A stretch of DNA of 64,000 nucleotides from Tipula vernalis (GCA_958295665.1 OY282559.1:262142245-262206244), one strand, 5' to 3'; positions 45,442-57,315 are shown, counted from the stretch's first letter. Numbers and translations are program-made. Notes: generated by a model not told the origin, from the letters alone.

Positions 45442-46653
45442 TTATTTGAACTTCGAGATTTCATCGTCATCTGTTGAAGTTTCATTGATGCAGTCTCTGC
45501 TTAACGTATCTGCCAAATATAATTCAGTACCTTTTTTATATGTTACCTTAGGATTGTATTGAATAACTTCTAACAAAATCCGTTGAAGTCTTGGATGTGC
45601 ACTATGGATCGATTTCTTGAAGATCGACTCCAAAGGTTTATGGTCTGTTTCGATGGTTAACAGTTTACCATACACATACTCATGAAATTTATTGCACCCG
45701 ATTTTGATCGCCAGCGCTTCTTTTTCAATTTGTGGATACAGTTGTTGACATTTTGTTAAAGCCTTTGTTGCAAATGCTATAGGGGGTCCATCTTGAATCA
45801 GAGCAGCCCCCACAGCTTTTGAACTAGCGTCTACTGTTAGTAAGACATCGTTATTTACATTGTAATATGCGAGTACCGGTGATGTTTTCAATAGTATTTT
45901 GATTTTTTCAAAAGGGCTTGTATGATGTGCTTCCCAATTCCAAACAACGTCTTTGCTTAGTAGTTCTCGTAATGGATCAGTTATTGATGACAAATTAGGA
46001 ATAAATTTATGGAGGTATGTTACCATTCCCAATATTCTTTGCAATTCTTCCTTATTTGTTGGTTGTTTCAATCTATTTATGGCCTCGACCTTATCCGGAT
46101 CAGCTTCGATACCATTAACCGTTAAAATATGGCCTAAAAACTTGATGGACTCTTTTTTAAACTGGCATTTGTCTTTATTTAATACTATACCAGCTGTTTT
46201 AAATTTTTCAAACACTTTTAGCGTTATCTCATCTAGTTTTTCTTCCGACGTAGCGTAAATGAGAAGGTCGTCCATAGAGCACTCGACGTTCTCGATATCT
46301 TGAAGTAACGATGACATCATCTCTTGGAACACCTCAGGTGCGGATGAAAGACCAAAAGGCAATCTTGTACAGCAATATCTACCCCATGGCGTTGCAAAGG
46401 TTAAGTATTTCTCTGTCCTTTTGCTTACCTTTATTTGCCAAAAACCTTTGTTGCAATCTAGCTTTGTAAACAATTTTGCGCCATATATTTTTGCTGCGAT
46501 TTCTTCTAACGTATTTAGAGGATAGTGGCGTCGTTTTATACATTTGTTCACATCATTCGGATCAATGCATATTCGAATTTTTTTATTCTTTTTAACCACG
46601 ACCATTGGGCTGACTACTGGAGTAGGCTCTGTAATTTTTTTGATTACACCCAT
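45442..46653 (-). pseudogene. Reverse transcriptase/RNase H of the Mag-like element
   Basis: The 403-aa frame contains RT motifs (FTKLDCNKGFWQI, CCTRLPFGLSSAPEVFQ) and RNase H motifs (TVDASSKAVGAAL, TDHKPLESI). The catalytic box reads SMDDLLIYA, with Ser where Tyr or Phe of (Y/F)xDD normally stands, which should impair the enzyme. The frame is offset from the upstream gag-protease frame at 46653-46655, so the polyprotein is interrupted here. Confidence 0.85.
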
Positions 46654-46654
46654 T

Positions 46655-48011
46655 TTACATTTTTATCAGTTCCTGTTTTACTTCCTCTTTAATTGCTAGT
46701 GTAACTTTCCGTGCTGGTTTAATGTCGAATGATGGATTGTCTATGAGATCTATGTCGTACTCAAAGTTTTTAACGCATCCGAGACCTTGATATAGGTCGG
46801 GTAATTTCACTTCATTTATTTGACTTATGAAATTTAGTTTCTTAGCACTGTCATATCCAATTATAGTAATCATTGGCTTATGAACTATTTTGAAAGTTAC
46901 TGGATGCTGATTTGTCCCTTTCGAGTAGATTGTTGTAATTTCACCAAGCACTTGCATTTTGTGATCCGTAAAAGACACAATATATTTAGTTTCGCTGGAA
47001 TTAATTTGTATTTTTAACGATTTTGCTTGATTTTCAGCCATTACATTGCATGTTGCGCCAGTGTCGATTTTGACTTTAGTATTTTTACTATTAATCGTAA
47101 TATTTTCAATCCAATCACTCTCTGATTGAATATTGTCCAATATTGAACGTAGGAGAAGTTCCTTCTCATCACTACTAGCTTCGGCAATGACATTAACTTT
47201 GTTATTTTTAGTTTTGGACTTCATTATTGCAATTTTTTGTTTTGAGGTTCTACACATCTTATTCGTGTGTCCCTTGATTTGACACTTCGTACAAATTTCT
47301 TTGAATGCTGGGCATTTACCTTGCTCATGATTTGAACCGCATCTCTTACAATTTATTGTGTTTATTTGTGATTTGGTCTTCTCATTGTCATTGCTCTTCT
47401 GCCATTTTGGAGATTTCATTATATTAACAGCTAATGTATCTGTTTTTGATTCCACTATTTTTACTTGCATTTGTGCCTGTTCAGCAGCTCTGCAACAATT
47501 TACTGCTTTATTTAAATCTAATTTATCCGCTGCGAGTAACTTTTGTCGTAATTGATTATCACTAACCCCAATCACGATTTTATCTTTGTGCAAGTCTTCT
47601 GCTAATCCACTGAAGTCACAATTTTTAGACTGTTTTAGGATTTTATTATAAAAATCATCAAATGATTCACCTGATTCTTGTCGCATATTGTTGAACGTAT
47701 ATCTTTCGAACGTAATGTTTTTTTTTGGAACAAAATATTCCGTTAACTTTTTTTTTAGTAGGGCTAAATCGTTTTGTTCATCCTTTGGCAATTTAAGGTT
47801 ATTATAAATTGTGATTATATCAGGTCCTAAGCTGACCATAAACGTAGCACATTGTATTGTCGGTGATTTTTTTTGACAATTCTGTTGCTATTTCGAACCA
47901 TTCGAATTGTTGCAACCATTGCTTCCATGAATTTGAGGCGTCACCGCTTGTGATAATACAATTTTTTGGTGGTTTTATTTCAGCCATCTTGTCAAAGATT
48001 TTACCTATCAC
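46655..48011 (-). pseudogene. Gag-protease of the Mag-like element
   Basis: Gag starts at about 47988 (MAEIKPPKN) and changes frame near 47830. The second frame (47839-46655) has two zinc knuckles (CKRCGSNHEQGKC and CTKCQIKGHTNKMC) and a protease motif KIDTGATCNVMA. The protein ends at a stop just before the RT frame. Both breaks are single-base events. Confidence 0.82.
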
Positions 48012-48172
48012 TTTTTAATGTTTTGTTGATTTTGATCAATTTTTTTTTTGCTCACGTTTTCGTATTTCGCTGGTATTTATTATTCTTTTTACTTTATCAT
48101 TTTATTATTATTCGCTTTTATTTAGTTATCACATTTTTTTCTCGTAAAACTATAATCCCACTTCTGACACCA

Positions 48173-48280
48173 TCTATTGATACGCATATCGGTGAATCAA
48201 TAATGCTTTATTTCAGTGCTACCAACCTAACATACATATGTTTATATAGTATAACATCAGTAATCATCATTTACATTACA
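48173..48280 (-). repeat. 5' LTR of the Mag-like element
   Basis: 108 bp, followed on its left by the primer-binding site (48172-48156, minus strand) and on its right by the GTTCC duplication. Confidence 0.88.
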
Positions 48281-48285
48281 GTTCC

Positions 48286-48430
48286 TAGGGGTCGGCGATA
48301 TAAATAACAGGTAATATATACGGTATGTTGCATCAAATTTCAACGATGAAATCTGTTCAACAAAAATCAAAAGATTGATATTAGACTATAGTTTCTGGGA
48401 TTTCTATTGTATAGCCTGTAGTATTTGCCG
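48286..48430 (+). repeat. Dispersed repeat copy 1
   Basis: The sequence taggggtcggcgatataaat...cgatgaaatctgttcaacaa is the continuation of 40399-40421, separated by the Mag-like insertion. Related copies lie at 49350-49400 (partial), at 53410-53585 (inverted) and, more diverged, at 53586-53690 (inverted). It is non-coding and the family is not recognised. Confidence 0.75.
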
Positions 48431-48592
48431 ATACTAAGTTCTTGTACACTTTTAAATAAATATACGAAACACTTGAATTCTGTTTTATTTTTTATTACAC
48501 AAAGAAATACAAAATATGTTTTCGACCGTTCTCTTAAATTCTAAAATCTCTCTTTTTTTACAGTTTTCTCGTTTTTTTTTTTTTCATGCAAT

Positions 48593-49220
48593 GCCACTAC
48601 ATAAATAGCCGTGACATCAGTCTAAAAAGTCAAACCACTAATATAAAGAGGGGAATAAAGATTTTTATTTTCCTATGAAACGTAAACAAAATACTATGGG
48701 ATTTTCAAACACATTTTTTTATATCGTCTCTATTTTCAATTTAAATAAATATTTTTATTTACAAATATAAATAATTTGATATCAAATATATTGAAATGTA
48801 AATTGTGAACAATTTTGATTGAAATTAAAAATCATTTATTAAGTAATTTTGCATTTTTATAAAAATATTTGTTTCGGCATGCTTCGTGTTCCTCTAATCT
48901 TAATAAATTTATTAAGATTAGAGGAACACGAAGCATGCCGAAACAAATATTTTTATAAAAATGCAAAATTACTTAATAAATGATTATTAATTTCAATCAA
49001 AATTGTTCACAATTTATATTTCAATATATTTGATATCAAATTATTTATATTTGTAAATAAAAATATTTATTTAAATTGAAAATAGAGACGATATAAAAAA
49101 ATGTGTTTGAAAATCCCATAGTATTTTGTTTACGTTTCATAGGAAAATAAAAATCTTTATCCCCTTAACACATACTACCACACATTTTTGTGTCATGGCT
49201 TTTTATGTAGTGGCGTTGGT
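48593..49220. repeat. Long hairpin/foldback element, ~255-bp arms
   Basis: The two arms (about 48654-48907 and 48908-49161) are almost exact reverse complements with no loop, meeting at taataaatttatta. Diverged outer ends (gccactacataaa / tttatgtagtggc) extend the structure to 48593 and about 49214. The 9-mer tcatgcaat flanks it (48584-48592 and 49221-49229), a possible target duplication. It is non-coding and very AT-rich. Confidence 0.85.
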
Positions 49221-49731
49221 TCATGCAATACCATACATCGGTTAACACTCTATATTTCAACTTTTATCTGAGCGGACCAACAGATGGCAATATAATTAAC
49301 AAAAAAATAAAAGTATTAAACAAAATAAAATCAGTTTACTACAAGCCCTTGAACGTAAAATAACACATGGAAAATCCTAGGGGTTGGCGATATAAATAAC
49401 AGGCAAAAACAAAACCTCCCAATTAAATAATTTCAAAGTTATTATTTTATTTTACATTTTACGTATATCAATGTATATGGTATGTCTCATTTTATCAGGT
49501 CACTAGGTATGTGTGCACTATTTGTTTGTTTCAAATGTGTTTCCTGATGGAATCTGAATCCAAACAAGTATTTTAGCTAATTATAATTCGGATGATTCAG
49601 GATTAGTATTTTATTTTATACAAAAGTTTTTACATGTGTTGTACATGTAGAAAGTAAGGTTACAAAGTGAATGATAAGTAAACAATACAATAGAATGATA
49701 TGTAGTAATATGGAAATTACACTTCTAACCT

Positions 49732-50086
49732 TCAGGTGAGAACACTGCTGATATTTTAACGAAACCATTACAAAAAGCTAAATTTCTTGAGCTAAAGTCC
49801 AAATTCAATTTGAACTAAAAGTATATTATCGCCCATCGTATGGATTGAGGAGGAGACTTATTAGAAAGTTGATTTAAAAATATAATTTAATATATGTCAA
49901 TTAAGGAGGAGTCTTAATTGACATATATTAAATTATATTTTTAAATCAACTTTCTAATAAGTCTCCTCCTCAATCCATACGATGGGCGATAATATACTTT
50001 TAGTTCAAATTGAATTTGGACTTTAGCTCAAGAAATTTAGCTTTTTGTAATGGTTTCGTTAAAATATCAGCAGTGTTCTCACCTGA
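49732..50086. repeat. Perfect 173-bp inverted duplication of a copia end
   Basis: 49732-49904 is the exact reverse complement of 49914-50086, with a 9-base loop (ggaggagtc). The right arm contains the last codons of the copia RNase H frame, its purine tract (GAGGAGGAG) and the start of its 3' LTR; the left arm is the same in opposite orientation. Confidence 0.9.
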
Positions 50087-50889
50087 CGGGCAGAATACAA
50101 TCTTCAAAATTCCCTTTTCAATGTTGTCCTTGATATGACGCGATTTTATGTCAATGTGTTTTGTGCGCATATTGAACTTTTCATCGTGAACTATTTGAAT
50201 GCAACTTTGATTATCCTCGTTTATGGTTGTTCGTCCGCTTATTGGAATAGAGAAATCCCTTAGAATGTTGCTTAGCCATATGCATTCCTTTGAAGCCTCA
50301 GCAAGAGCGATGAATTCGGCTTCTGTTGATGATTGAGCAACGCAAGTTTGCTTTTTTACATGCCCAGCTAATTGGACCACCAAAAAAGAAAACAAAACCA
50401 GAGTTCGATCTGCGTGTTTGCCTACTTCGCCCCAGTCAGCAGCATCAGAAAACCCAACAAGTTGTGTTTCTTCGGGATAAACAAGTTTCAATTTATTCGA
50501 CGCGGTACTCTTGAGGTATCGGATGATTCTCTTTACTTCGAACCAGTCTCGCTGCCTTGGCTGGGCAACACGTTGAACCAATATTGTTACGGATGCTGAT
50601 ATGTCCGGACGTGTGTTAATGGCGACATAGAGAAGACATCCGATTGTGCTCAAACTATTTGCAAACAAAATGCTTTTTGAGTTCTGCTTCTATATGTTCG
50701 AGGAATGTTTGAGAATCTGATGTCGTCAACATAAATGACCATATATAACAAACGATCCTGATTTTTGTATGTGTATAGACAAGCGCCGAAGCTGCTTTGT
50801 CTCATTCCAATGCTTGTCAAAATCTGATGGAGTTTCTGATTCCACACTCGAGCAGATTGTTTCAAACCGTAGAGGCTTTTCTTCAACAA
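50000..50889 (-). pseudogene. Copia reverse transcriptase C-terminal part and RNase H
   Basis: One frame (50889-50650) carries KSLYGLKQSARVWN and the YVDDI catalytic box; the next (50668-50000) carries the copia RNase H (QTCVAQSSTEAEFIALAEA, then ADILTKPL near the end). The two frames are offset by one base near 50660. The stop at 50000 is the normal end. Confidence 0.85.
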
Positions 50890-51134
50890 TCACACGTGAT
50901 CTTCCTTGCCTTCAGTCGCAAATCCTGGAGGTTGCTTCATATAAATAGTTTCATCCAATTTACCATTTAGAAAAGCTGTTTTTGCATCAAGATGATAAAT
51001 AGGTAAATTTCTGTGTCCTGCGATTGATAACAAGATTTTTAGTGTGGCTTGCCGAGCCACCTTAGCGAAAACTTCAAGCCTTGAGCAACAAGTCGTGCTT
51101 TGTAAACATCGCCTATTTTATCGGATTTAATTTT

Positions 51135-51536
51135 TTAAACCCATTTAGAGCCAATAGCTGTGTGGTTGCTTGGCAGTTTGACGAGTTCCGAAGTGTCGTT
51201 TTCATGAAGCGAGGTTATTTCATTCATCATCGCTTCGATCCGTTTATCTTTGTTCAAAGTTGACATTGCTTCTTTAAATGATCTTGGTTCACCATTAAAA
51301 GCAAGGAAACCAAACTGTGTTACCATTTCAATTTCTGTGACCAATCTTTTCGGCGGAATGTCTTTTGTCGATCGATCGGGTCGTCGCTTCTGCACTCCAC
51401 TGTTTAAATTTGCTTGTTTATCAGATTGATGTAGCATAATTGCACACGCACCTTCATTGTTGTCAATGCCATCATCGATTAGCTCGGCTTCGGAAACTTC
51501 AGGTGCATCACACAACGGAACAATCGGAACCCGCAC
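51135..51536 (-). pseudogene. Copia linker and RT N-terminal fragment
   Basis: The frame has the low-complexity linker between integrase and RT followed by the RT start (EAMMNEITSLHENDTSELV and IGSKWV). It ends at a stop directly after the conserved KWV. Between 50890 and 51135 the RT is readable only in pieces. Confidence 0.72.
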
Positions 51537-51606
51537 TTATTTGTTGGAATTTTTGATGTTCGTTTGAACTTAGTGTCGTCGCAAAATTTAACATCTCTTG
51601 AAATGA

Positions 51607-52773
51607 CTATTTTATTTTTGCTCTCATGATGTAACATTTATAAGCTTTCGCCTCCATCGAAAAACCTAAAAAAAAGGCCTCTTCCGCCTTCGGATCCAAT
51701 TTTCTTCGATTGACATCCTGGATGCGAACGAAACATTTTGCTCCAAACCATTGCAGGTTTGTGTAGTTCGCCTTTCTACCGTACCAATATTGAAATGGGG
51801 TACGATCAATACCTTTACAGGGTAAAAGGTTTTGCAAAGAATTTGCAGTAGTAATTGTTTCGTTCCAAAATTTGTTGGGAAGGTCAGCATCAAACAGAAG
51901 ACATCTTGCCATCTCCACCAGCGATCTGTTTTTCCTCTCGGCGACACCATTTTGCTGTGGCGAGTAGAGCGCTGTGCGTTGGACTTGAACGCCATGTGAT
52001 TTGAGAAATTGCTGAAATTCATTTGCCAAATATTCGCCACCGCCATCGGTTCTGAGCTCTTTCAATTTTTTATTAAATCGGTTTCGCGTCATTTCGAAGT
52101 ATTGTTTGAGAGCATCGAAAGTTTCTGATTTTTGTGACAGCAAATAAATTGTTATGAATCGGCTAAAATCATCGATGAATGTTAGAACATACTTCTTTCC
52201 GCCTGGGGTTTGGTTTTGCATCAGCCCAATTAAATCACTATGCACGAGATCGAGAATTTTATTAGGCAAATTTTTGATCAAATTCATGTCGCGATGGCCG
52301 AGAACCCGATGCCAATCATGAATACACATATTGGTTTTATTCTGAATAAAATTAATTGATTGTTTTTCACTTAACTTATATAAGCCGTCGATGACGTTGG
52401 CGAATGCGAGTTGATCACCGCTTGCTAATAAAATTTCACATTTATTTTCGGTAAACTTAACATGCAAGCCTTTTTGTGCCAAACGCTTCACCGAAATGAG
52501 ATTACCACCAATCGATGAAACGTATAAAACATCACAAAGGGTTACATTTGTGGCAACACCAGCCTCATTAACAAACTGAATATTCACTAGTCCGCGACCC
52601 GATGACATGATCTCATTTCTGTTCGCCACAGAGACTTTTTCGCGATGATTTAAGTCCAATTCGGAAAATAACTTCGCGTCACAATAAATATGGCACGTAG
52701 CACCTGAGTCTAAAATCCAACCAGTAATTTTTCCGATGACAAGCAACATGTTACTATTAAATTGACCGATCAT
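51607..52773 (-). pseudogene. Copia protease-integrase region
   Basis: The 388-aa frame contains the aspartic protease motif WILDSGATCHI, the integrase zinc-binding part (HDWHRVLGH) and the integrase core: D in VHSDLIG, D in LRTDGGGEY and E in NGVAERKNRS. It is the best-preserved part of the relic. It ends with a stop at 51607 where the polyprotein should continue. Confidence 0.87.
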
Positions 52774-53409
52774 GTTAGCCTTATTTGTACTTTTATTGCA
52801 TTCTTTGTCCTTTAACCACTTCGCGAACTTGCGGCAATTTTTCTTCTCATGACCAAATTTCTTGCAAAACGCACACTTCCTTTGCGAATATGCTGATTGT
52901 TGTTTGATTTATCGGAAGACACTTGCAGCGCGGCTGTCGCGGTCCCGCCATCTCTCTCAATGCGTCATCGGTATTCTTCAATGATTTTCGATCGAACGAA
53001 AGAAGAGGTTAGTTCGTCCTCTTTTCGGGCTTCGAGTGCGGTAATAGGCTATCATAGCTACTTGGTAGCGATCCCAATAATGTTGCGGGCATCAAAGACT
53101 CGATTTTTATGTCATTGTCTAGAGACAAGAGTTCTTGAAAAAGTTCAGTTACTTTGAATTTATTCATATATGATCCATATATGTATCTAATATGGATCCA
53201 TATATGATAACTTAAGACGGATTCAGAACAAATGGTAATACCATTCGCCAAAATAGAAATAGCACCAACTTTGCTAAAAGGTGGCCGTACAGTTCACAGC
53301 GTCTTAAATTACTATTACCAGGGTTGGAAACTTGAACATCTAACATGAATAAAACAATTCGCAGTTGAAATCATTCGTGACATTTTATAAAATATTATAC
53401 AGTAGATAT

Positions 53410-53690
53410 TATACAATAGAGATCCCAGAAACTATATTCGAATATAAATCTTTTGATTTTTGTTGAACAGATTTCGTCGTTGAAATTGGATGCAACATGC
53501 CTTATATATTTTGCCTGTTATTTATATCGATGACCCCTAGGATCATCGACCATGTGACATTTTACAAAAATCTTACATTCAATTGTCAATCTTTGGATTT
53601 TTGTTGAACGGATTTCGATGTTGAATTTGGTACAACTGACGGTATGTAGTATATTTCAAAGGGCCTGTTATTTATTTAATTTTACATAAA
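53410..53690 (-). repeat. Dispersed repeat copies 2 and 3, inverted
   Basis: 53410-53585 is the reverse complement of the repeat at 40399-40421 plus 48286-48430 with about 85% identity (shared cctaggggtc, gatataaataacagg and ttcaacaaaaatcaaaagat). 53586-53690 is a second, more diverged copy in the same orientation. Confidence 0.75.
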
Positions 53691-54680
53691 ATCAAAATGT
53701 AAAGCCAATGAACCGTCATTGGTTTAGTCAATTTGACTAATAAAAATTGCATAAATGAATATTGCATTTCCTCTTAAAGATGTTTATTTGAAAAATCTTA
53801 TCTCTGAAAATGGCATTTAGGCGAATAAGTTACCACTACATACATAAAATATATAAATATACGAAAAATTTGGGATTTTATTTTGGGAAGTATTTCACAG
53901 GCATAAACTAGTCCGTTCAGAGAGCATACACAACATTATGTGAGCAACGTGAGAATTGGTTGATATACTATATTTCTTTACTCAGTGCTTCAGTCTAAAC
54001 GGTGCATCGCTGTGAACCATTCGAAAAAAGAAAATAATAAAACAGAAAACCAAACACAAAATCAGAATTAACAGATACAAAATCAGAATTAACCTTAAAC
54101 ATATTTTATCACCATATCCCACATAGCATTTGATTTTCTATAATGGCAAGATAATATTTTAATGGCGCACCATAGTAATTTGCTATTAAGGTTTATATGC
54201 AACCTTTATTACCAAGAGAATTTATTAGTTAGTAATGATACCTTTCTAAGCGATTTTATTAAAGCAATTCACAAATAATGTATCGACCAATATGTCGTTG
54301 AAATTTCAATCAATAAAATGTCATAAAATGTCAATAAAGCGTCAGAGAGATGTCAATGTCACAGAAATGGGAATGTCTTCCTATATTTAAAAGCTTACTA
54401 GATATATTTTATTTTTAAATATTGTCGGTATTATTTGCAAAGTATTTTACATAAATTTAGAAATTTAAATTCCATATTACACGGTAATCTATTCATTTTG
54501 TCTTAAAGACACCGTTGGTTGAATACCACCGAGATTTTCGCCGCTACGATCGAGCAACGCCTCCACTGTCGCTTATAAATAGCGTCAAAATTGTTTGAAA
54601 CTAGTTTAGCTCTTCTAGCAGATTAGAAACTGCAAAATAAATTTTTCTGGGTGTATCTTTCGGTTTTCATTGTTTTGTTT
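53691..54680. other. AT-rich DNA without a recognisable gene
   Basis: No coding sequence, element end or repeat is recognised in this segment. Confidence 0.5.
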
Positions 54681-56424
54681 TTATTTTTTCGTGTGTTTTA
54701 TATTTTCTACAACATATTTGCAATTTGTTGGAAAATTCTCCCTATCAATGTCAGCTCTTTTAAATATGGTTTCGATGCTCGATTTTGTTCGATTGCGTAG
54801 GAGACCAGCGTTGAAAAGGGAAGGTGGAGCTGAAACCAATTCATATTTAAAATAGGACTGCAACTCTTTCGGACTTTTGACGACACAAAAAATTCGATGA
54901 AATAACTGCAGCGAATTTATAACGAAAGCTTCGTTATTTATTTTTATTCCCTGAACCTGAGCTGCAATTGGAATAACTTTGTGTTTTATTGCGTAAACGA
55001 CGTCCGCAAAACTTTTACCCATTTCACCTTTATCCAAAGCACTATCATAGGTGATGTTGGAATCAGGAACAAGTCCAGTTGACAAACTGACAAGATCACC
55101 TGGCCGATTGAGAAATGGGTTTTGATGTTGTTGAAGCCATGATATAAATTTGTTTTTGTCCAGATTGTCTCTTGCTTTCCTATTGCCTCGGAGTTCAACA
55201 TGTTGTTCGGAAGTAATTGATGATTGTCCTGTAAAAGTATGCATCGCGAATATCTCAAGCATGCTAACGTGCGTAGAAATAATCCATTTTAAAATGGTGT
55301 CATCGGTAATGCCTCGTCCTCGAGATAATCCTCCTATCATCTTCATTGATCGCATAAGTGATTGTTCTATGCACATGTCCGTCCAAATACCGCTCCATTG
55401 CACACTTTTTCTTCTTATCGAAAAGTATTTCTCTGGAAATTTTTTGTACTCTTCATCGGTCAGCTTGGCCCGCAACTCCTTCATTTCCTGTAAATATAAA
55501 TGAGCAGATTTTGCATATAAGTTATAACCAGCAAAATGGAAATATGGCAACATTTTTCGAACAGATTCCATATGCATCATGCCAGTTGCCAGTCCTCTCA
55601 GCAAGGATATATACTGCAGCACAACCATAACTTGCTCAAAATATTGGAGCCAAAGTTTGCATGTTCTGTTTGTTGTTCTTAGTCTGTTGATGTTAATTTT
55701 AAAGCAGCTCCCCAGGTCGCGTACTACATTCGAATCATGACACATATCCGGTGACATGCTGTTTTCTATCAGTTTCTGATACGTTTCCATGATTTCAGTA
55801 GATTTCATTACAGATTTCAAATCTTTTGAATTGTTCATAATCAAATAATTTAATGCTGATACCGTCCAGTATATGTGCTCGCAAAGCACGCGAAAAAGCA
55901 TATCCGGTAAGCATGTGTTTGACTGTTGCATTGCCATAAACTGTTTCCCATAATTCTTCTAGTCCGCTTCCTTTCATGATATGAGCTGTTATTTTTGAAA
56001 CTGGTATAAGTCCAGTTTCAAAAAAGTTAAGTTAATGATAACAATAGACAAATGACAGTATAATCTTTCTAACGGTAAGAAATTTATAGCCAAAATAAAA
56101 ACAAATGCATCTCTAATACTTGTGCAAAAAATAAGAAAATTCAAAATCCCGTATATTTTTGCATTTATGGTTTCTCTATTCGTTCATTATCTCGTTTCAA
56201 CAAAATATGGACTTATACCACTTTCAAAAATAACAGCTCATACATATATCAAATTGTGCCAAGATAGGACATGAGTAGATGAAATCCTCCAAGGCGTACA
56301 ATTATTCCAGATTTACCACTGTTTTGCTCCGCAGACTTACCCATTTCAATTGACTTCATAAAGAGTGGTTGATCAAAATCGTGCACATTGCAATTTGTGT
56401 CATGGAACCGCACATACACTGCAG
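54681..56424 (-). pseudogene. Unrecognised multicopy-type gene, broken
   Basis: The main frame is 55937-54681 (about 418 aa). Upstream pieces lie at 55977-55795 (GSGLEELWETVYGNATVKHM) and 56370-56250 (FDQPLFMKS ... RLGGFHLLMSYLG), separated by one frame change near 55850 and by a 259-bp MITE. Together they would form a protein of roughly 500 aa or more, with PYFHFAGYNLYAKSAHLYLQ and SRGRGITDD blocks. I recall similar proteins in many copies in arthropod and other invertebrate genomes but cannot name a domain or role; that copy number suggests a mobile origin. The 5' end is fused to BEL/Pao sequence by a tandem duplication. Confidence 0.55.
55982..56240. mobile_element. MITE with ~33-bp inverted ends and TA duplication
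   Basis: The ends TGAGCTGTTATTTTTGAAA(C/G)TGG are inverted repeats, and TA is found on both sides (55980-55981 and 56241-56242). It is 259 bp long and non-coding. TA duplication fits a Tc1/mariner-type relative. It interrupts the unrecognised gene. Confidence 0.85.
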
Positions 56425-56530
56425 CTGTTTTGCTCCGCAGACTTACCCATTTCAATTGACTTCATAAAGAGTGGTTGATCAAAACCGTGCACATTGCAAT
56501 TTGTGTCATGGAACCGCACATACACTGCAG
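56319..56530. repeat. Tandem duplication, 106-bp unit
   Basis: 56319-56424 and 56425-56530 differ at one base. The unit carries the junction between BEL/Pao RNase H (AAVYVRF) and the unrecognised gene (FDQPLFMKSIEM). Its length is not a multiple of three, so it breaks the frame. Confidence 0.9.
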
Positions 56531-57315
56531 CCCCATACGTGTTTTCACTGGCGTCAGCGAAGCCATGCAACTGTATGCGTTGTGGATCTCGACTTGAATT
56601 GAAAATGTGTCGAGGTATTTTTACTCTGTTCAGAACAGACAAGTCGTGCAAATAATTCATCCAGTACGTGTGATGAACCATTGAAGGCTTTCATCCCAAT
56701 GAATCTTTAACGCCGATAGTTTCTGTAAGAGAATTTTTCCCAACACTACAGTTGGTTCAACAAAGCCATTAGGATCGAAAATACTTGCTAGCTGGGCAAT
56801 AACGATTCGTTTGGTTATGATTTTTGTTTGACAAACTTCTATAGCCACTTCAACATTGAAATGGTTGAGCTCTGGCTGCCAATACAGACCCAACGTTTTT
56901 ATACCTAATGAGTGATCATCATCAATTGGCAGCATTAATTCTCGATCTTTCATTGGCGTATCCAATAATAACTCAGCTTCATTAGAACACCATTTTCTGA
57001 AGGTCATTCCAGCTGAATGTAAAATAGACGAGATAGTAAATTCAATCTTATCGCAACCTTAACACAATTGGACCCAGATAATAAGTCATCGACATATATA
57101 TCATTTTGGATGACTGAGCTGAATGTATTTTTATGTTGGTTTTCCAGCGCTAATTGTAGAAGAGAACGAGTAGCCAAAAAAGGAGCTGTAGTAGTACCGT
57201 ACGTAACAGTATTTAATTTGTAAGTGCGCAATTCTTCGCCCACATTGTACCGCCAAAAATATGCTAGTATTGCTGGTCGCTCGGGGGAAGAAGTATTTGT
57301 CGGTACATTTTGCAA
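56530..57315 (-). pseudogene. BEL/Pao RT catalytic part and RNase H start
   Basis: Frames 57315-57004 (with YVDDLLSG, the RT catalytic box), 57007-56657 (FDPNGFVEPTVVLGKILLQKL, typical of Pao connection) and 56681-56530 (LHGFADASENTYGAAVY, RNase H start) follow each other with small offsets. Confidence 0.82.

Larger units (their letters stand above)
40422..48280 (-). mobile_element. Mag-like Ty3/gypsy retrotransposon with nested elements
   Basis: Very short LTRs (about 110 bp) at 40422-40531 and 48173-48280, with ends TGTAATG...CATTACA, are flanked by GTTCC on both sides (40417-40421 and 48281-48285). The primer-binding site TGGTGTCAGAAGTGGGA lies at 48172-48156, and a purine tract AAAAAGGGAGA lies next to the 3' LTR. 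Gag with zinc knuckles, protease, RT/RNase H and integrase follow in order on the minus strand, with a few frame breaks. Short LTRs and RT sequence fit the Mag clade (Bombyx mag has LTRs under 100 bp). A hAT element and a MITE are inserted in it. Confidence 0.85.
49914..53251 (-). mobile_element. Ty1/copia retrotransposon relic
   Basis: On the minus strand the order is partial gag (53251-52860), zinc knuckle (CAFCKKFGHEKKNC, about 52880-52840), protease-integrase, RT and RNase H. This protease-integrase-RT order defines copia. The 3' end stops in an inverted duplication, and a 5' LTR is not found; a short palindrome (atatggatccatata) interrupts gag near 53165-53205. Many stops and frameshifts in the RT show that it is inactive. 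Confidence 0.82.

Noticed and set aside
54670..55630. Plus-strand frames opposite the unrecognised gene
   Set aside because: They are reverse-strand shadows; the minus-strand frame is far longer.
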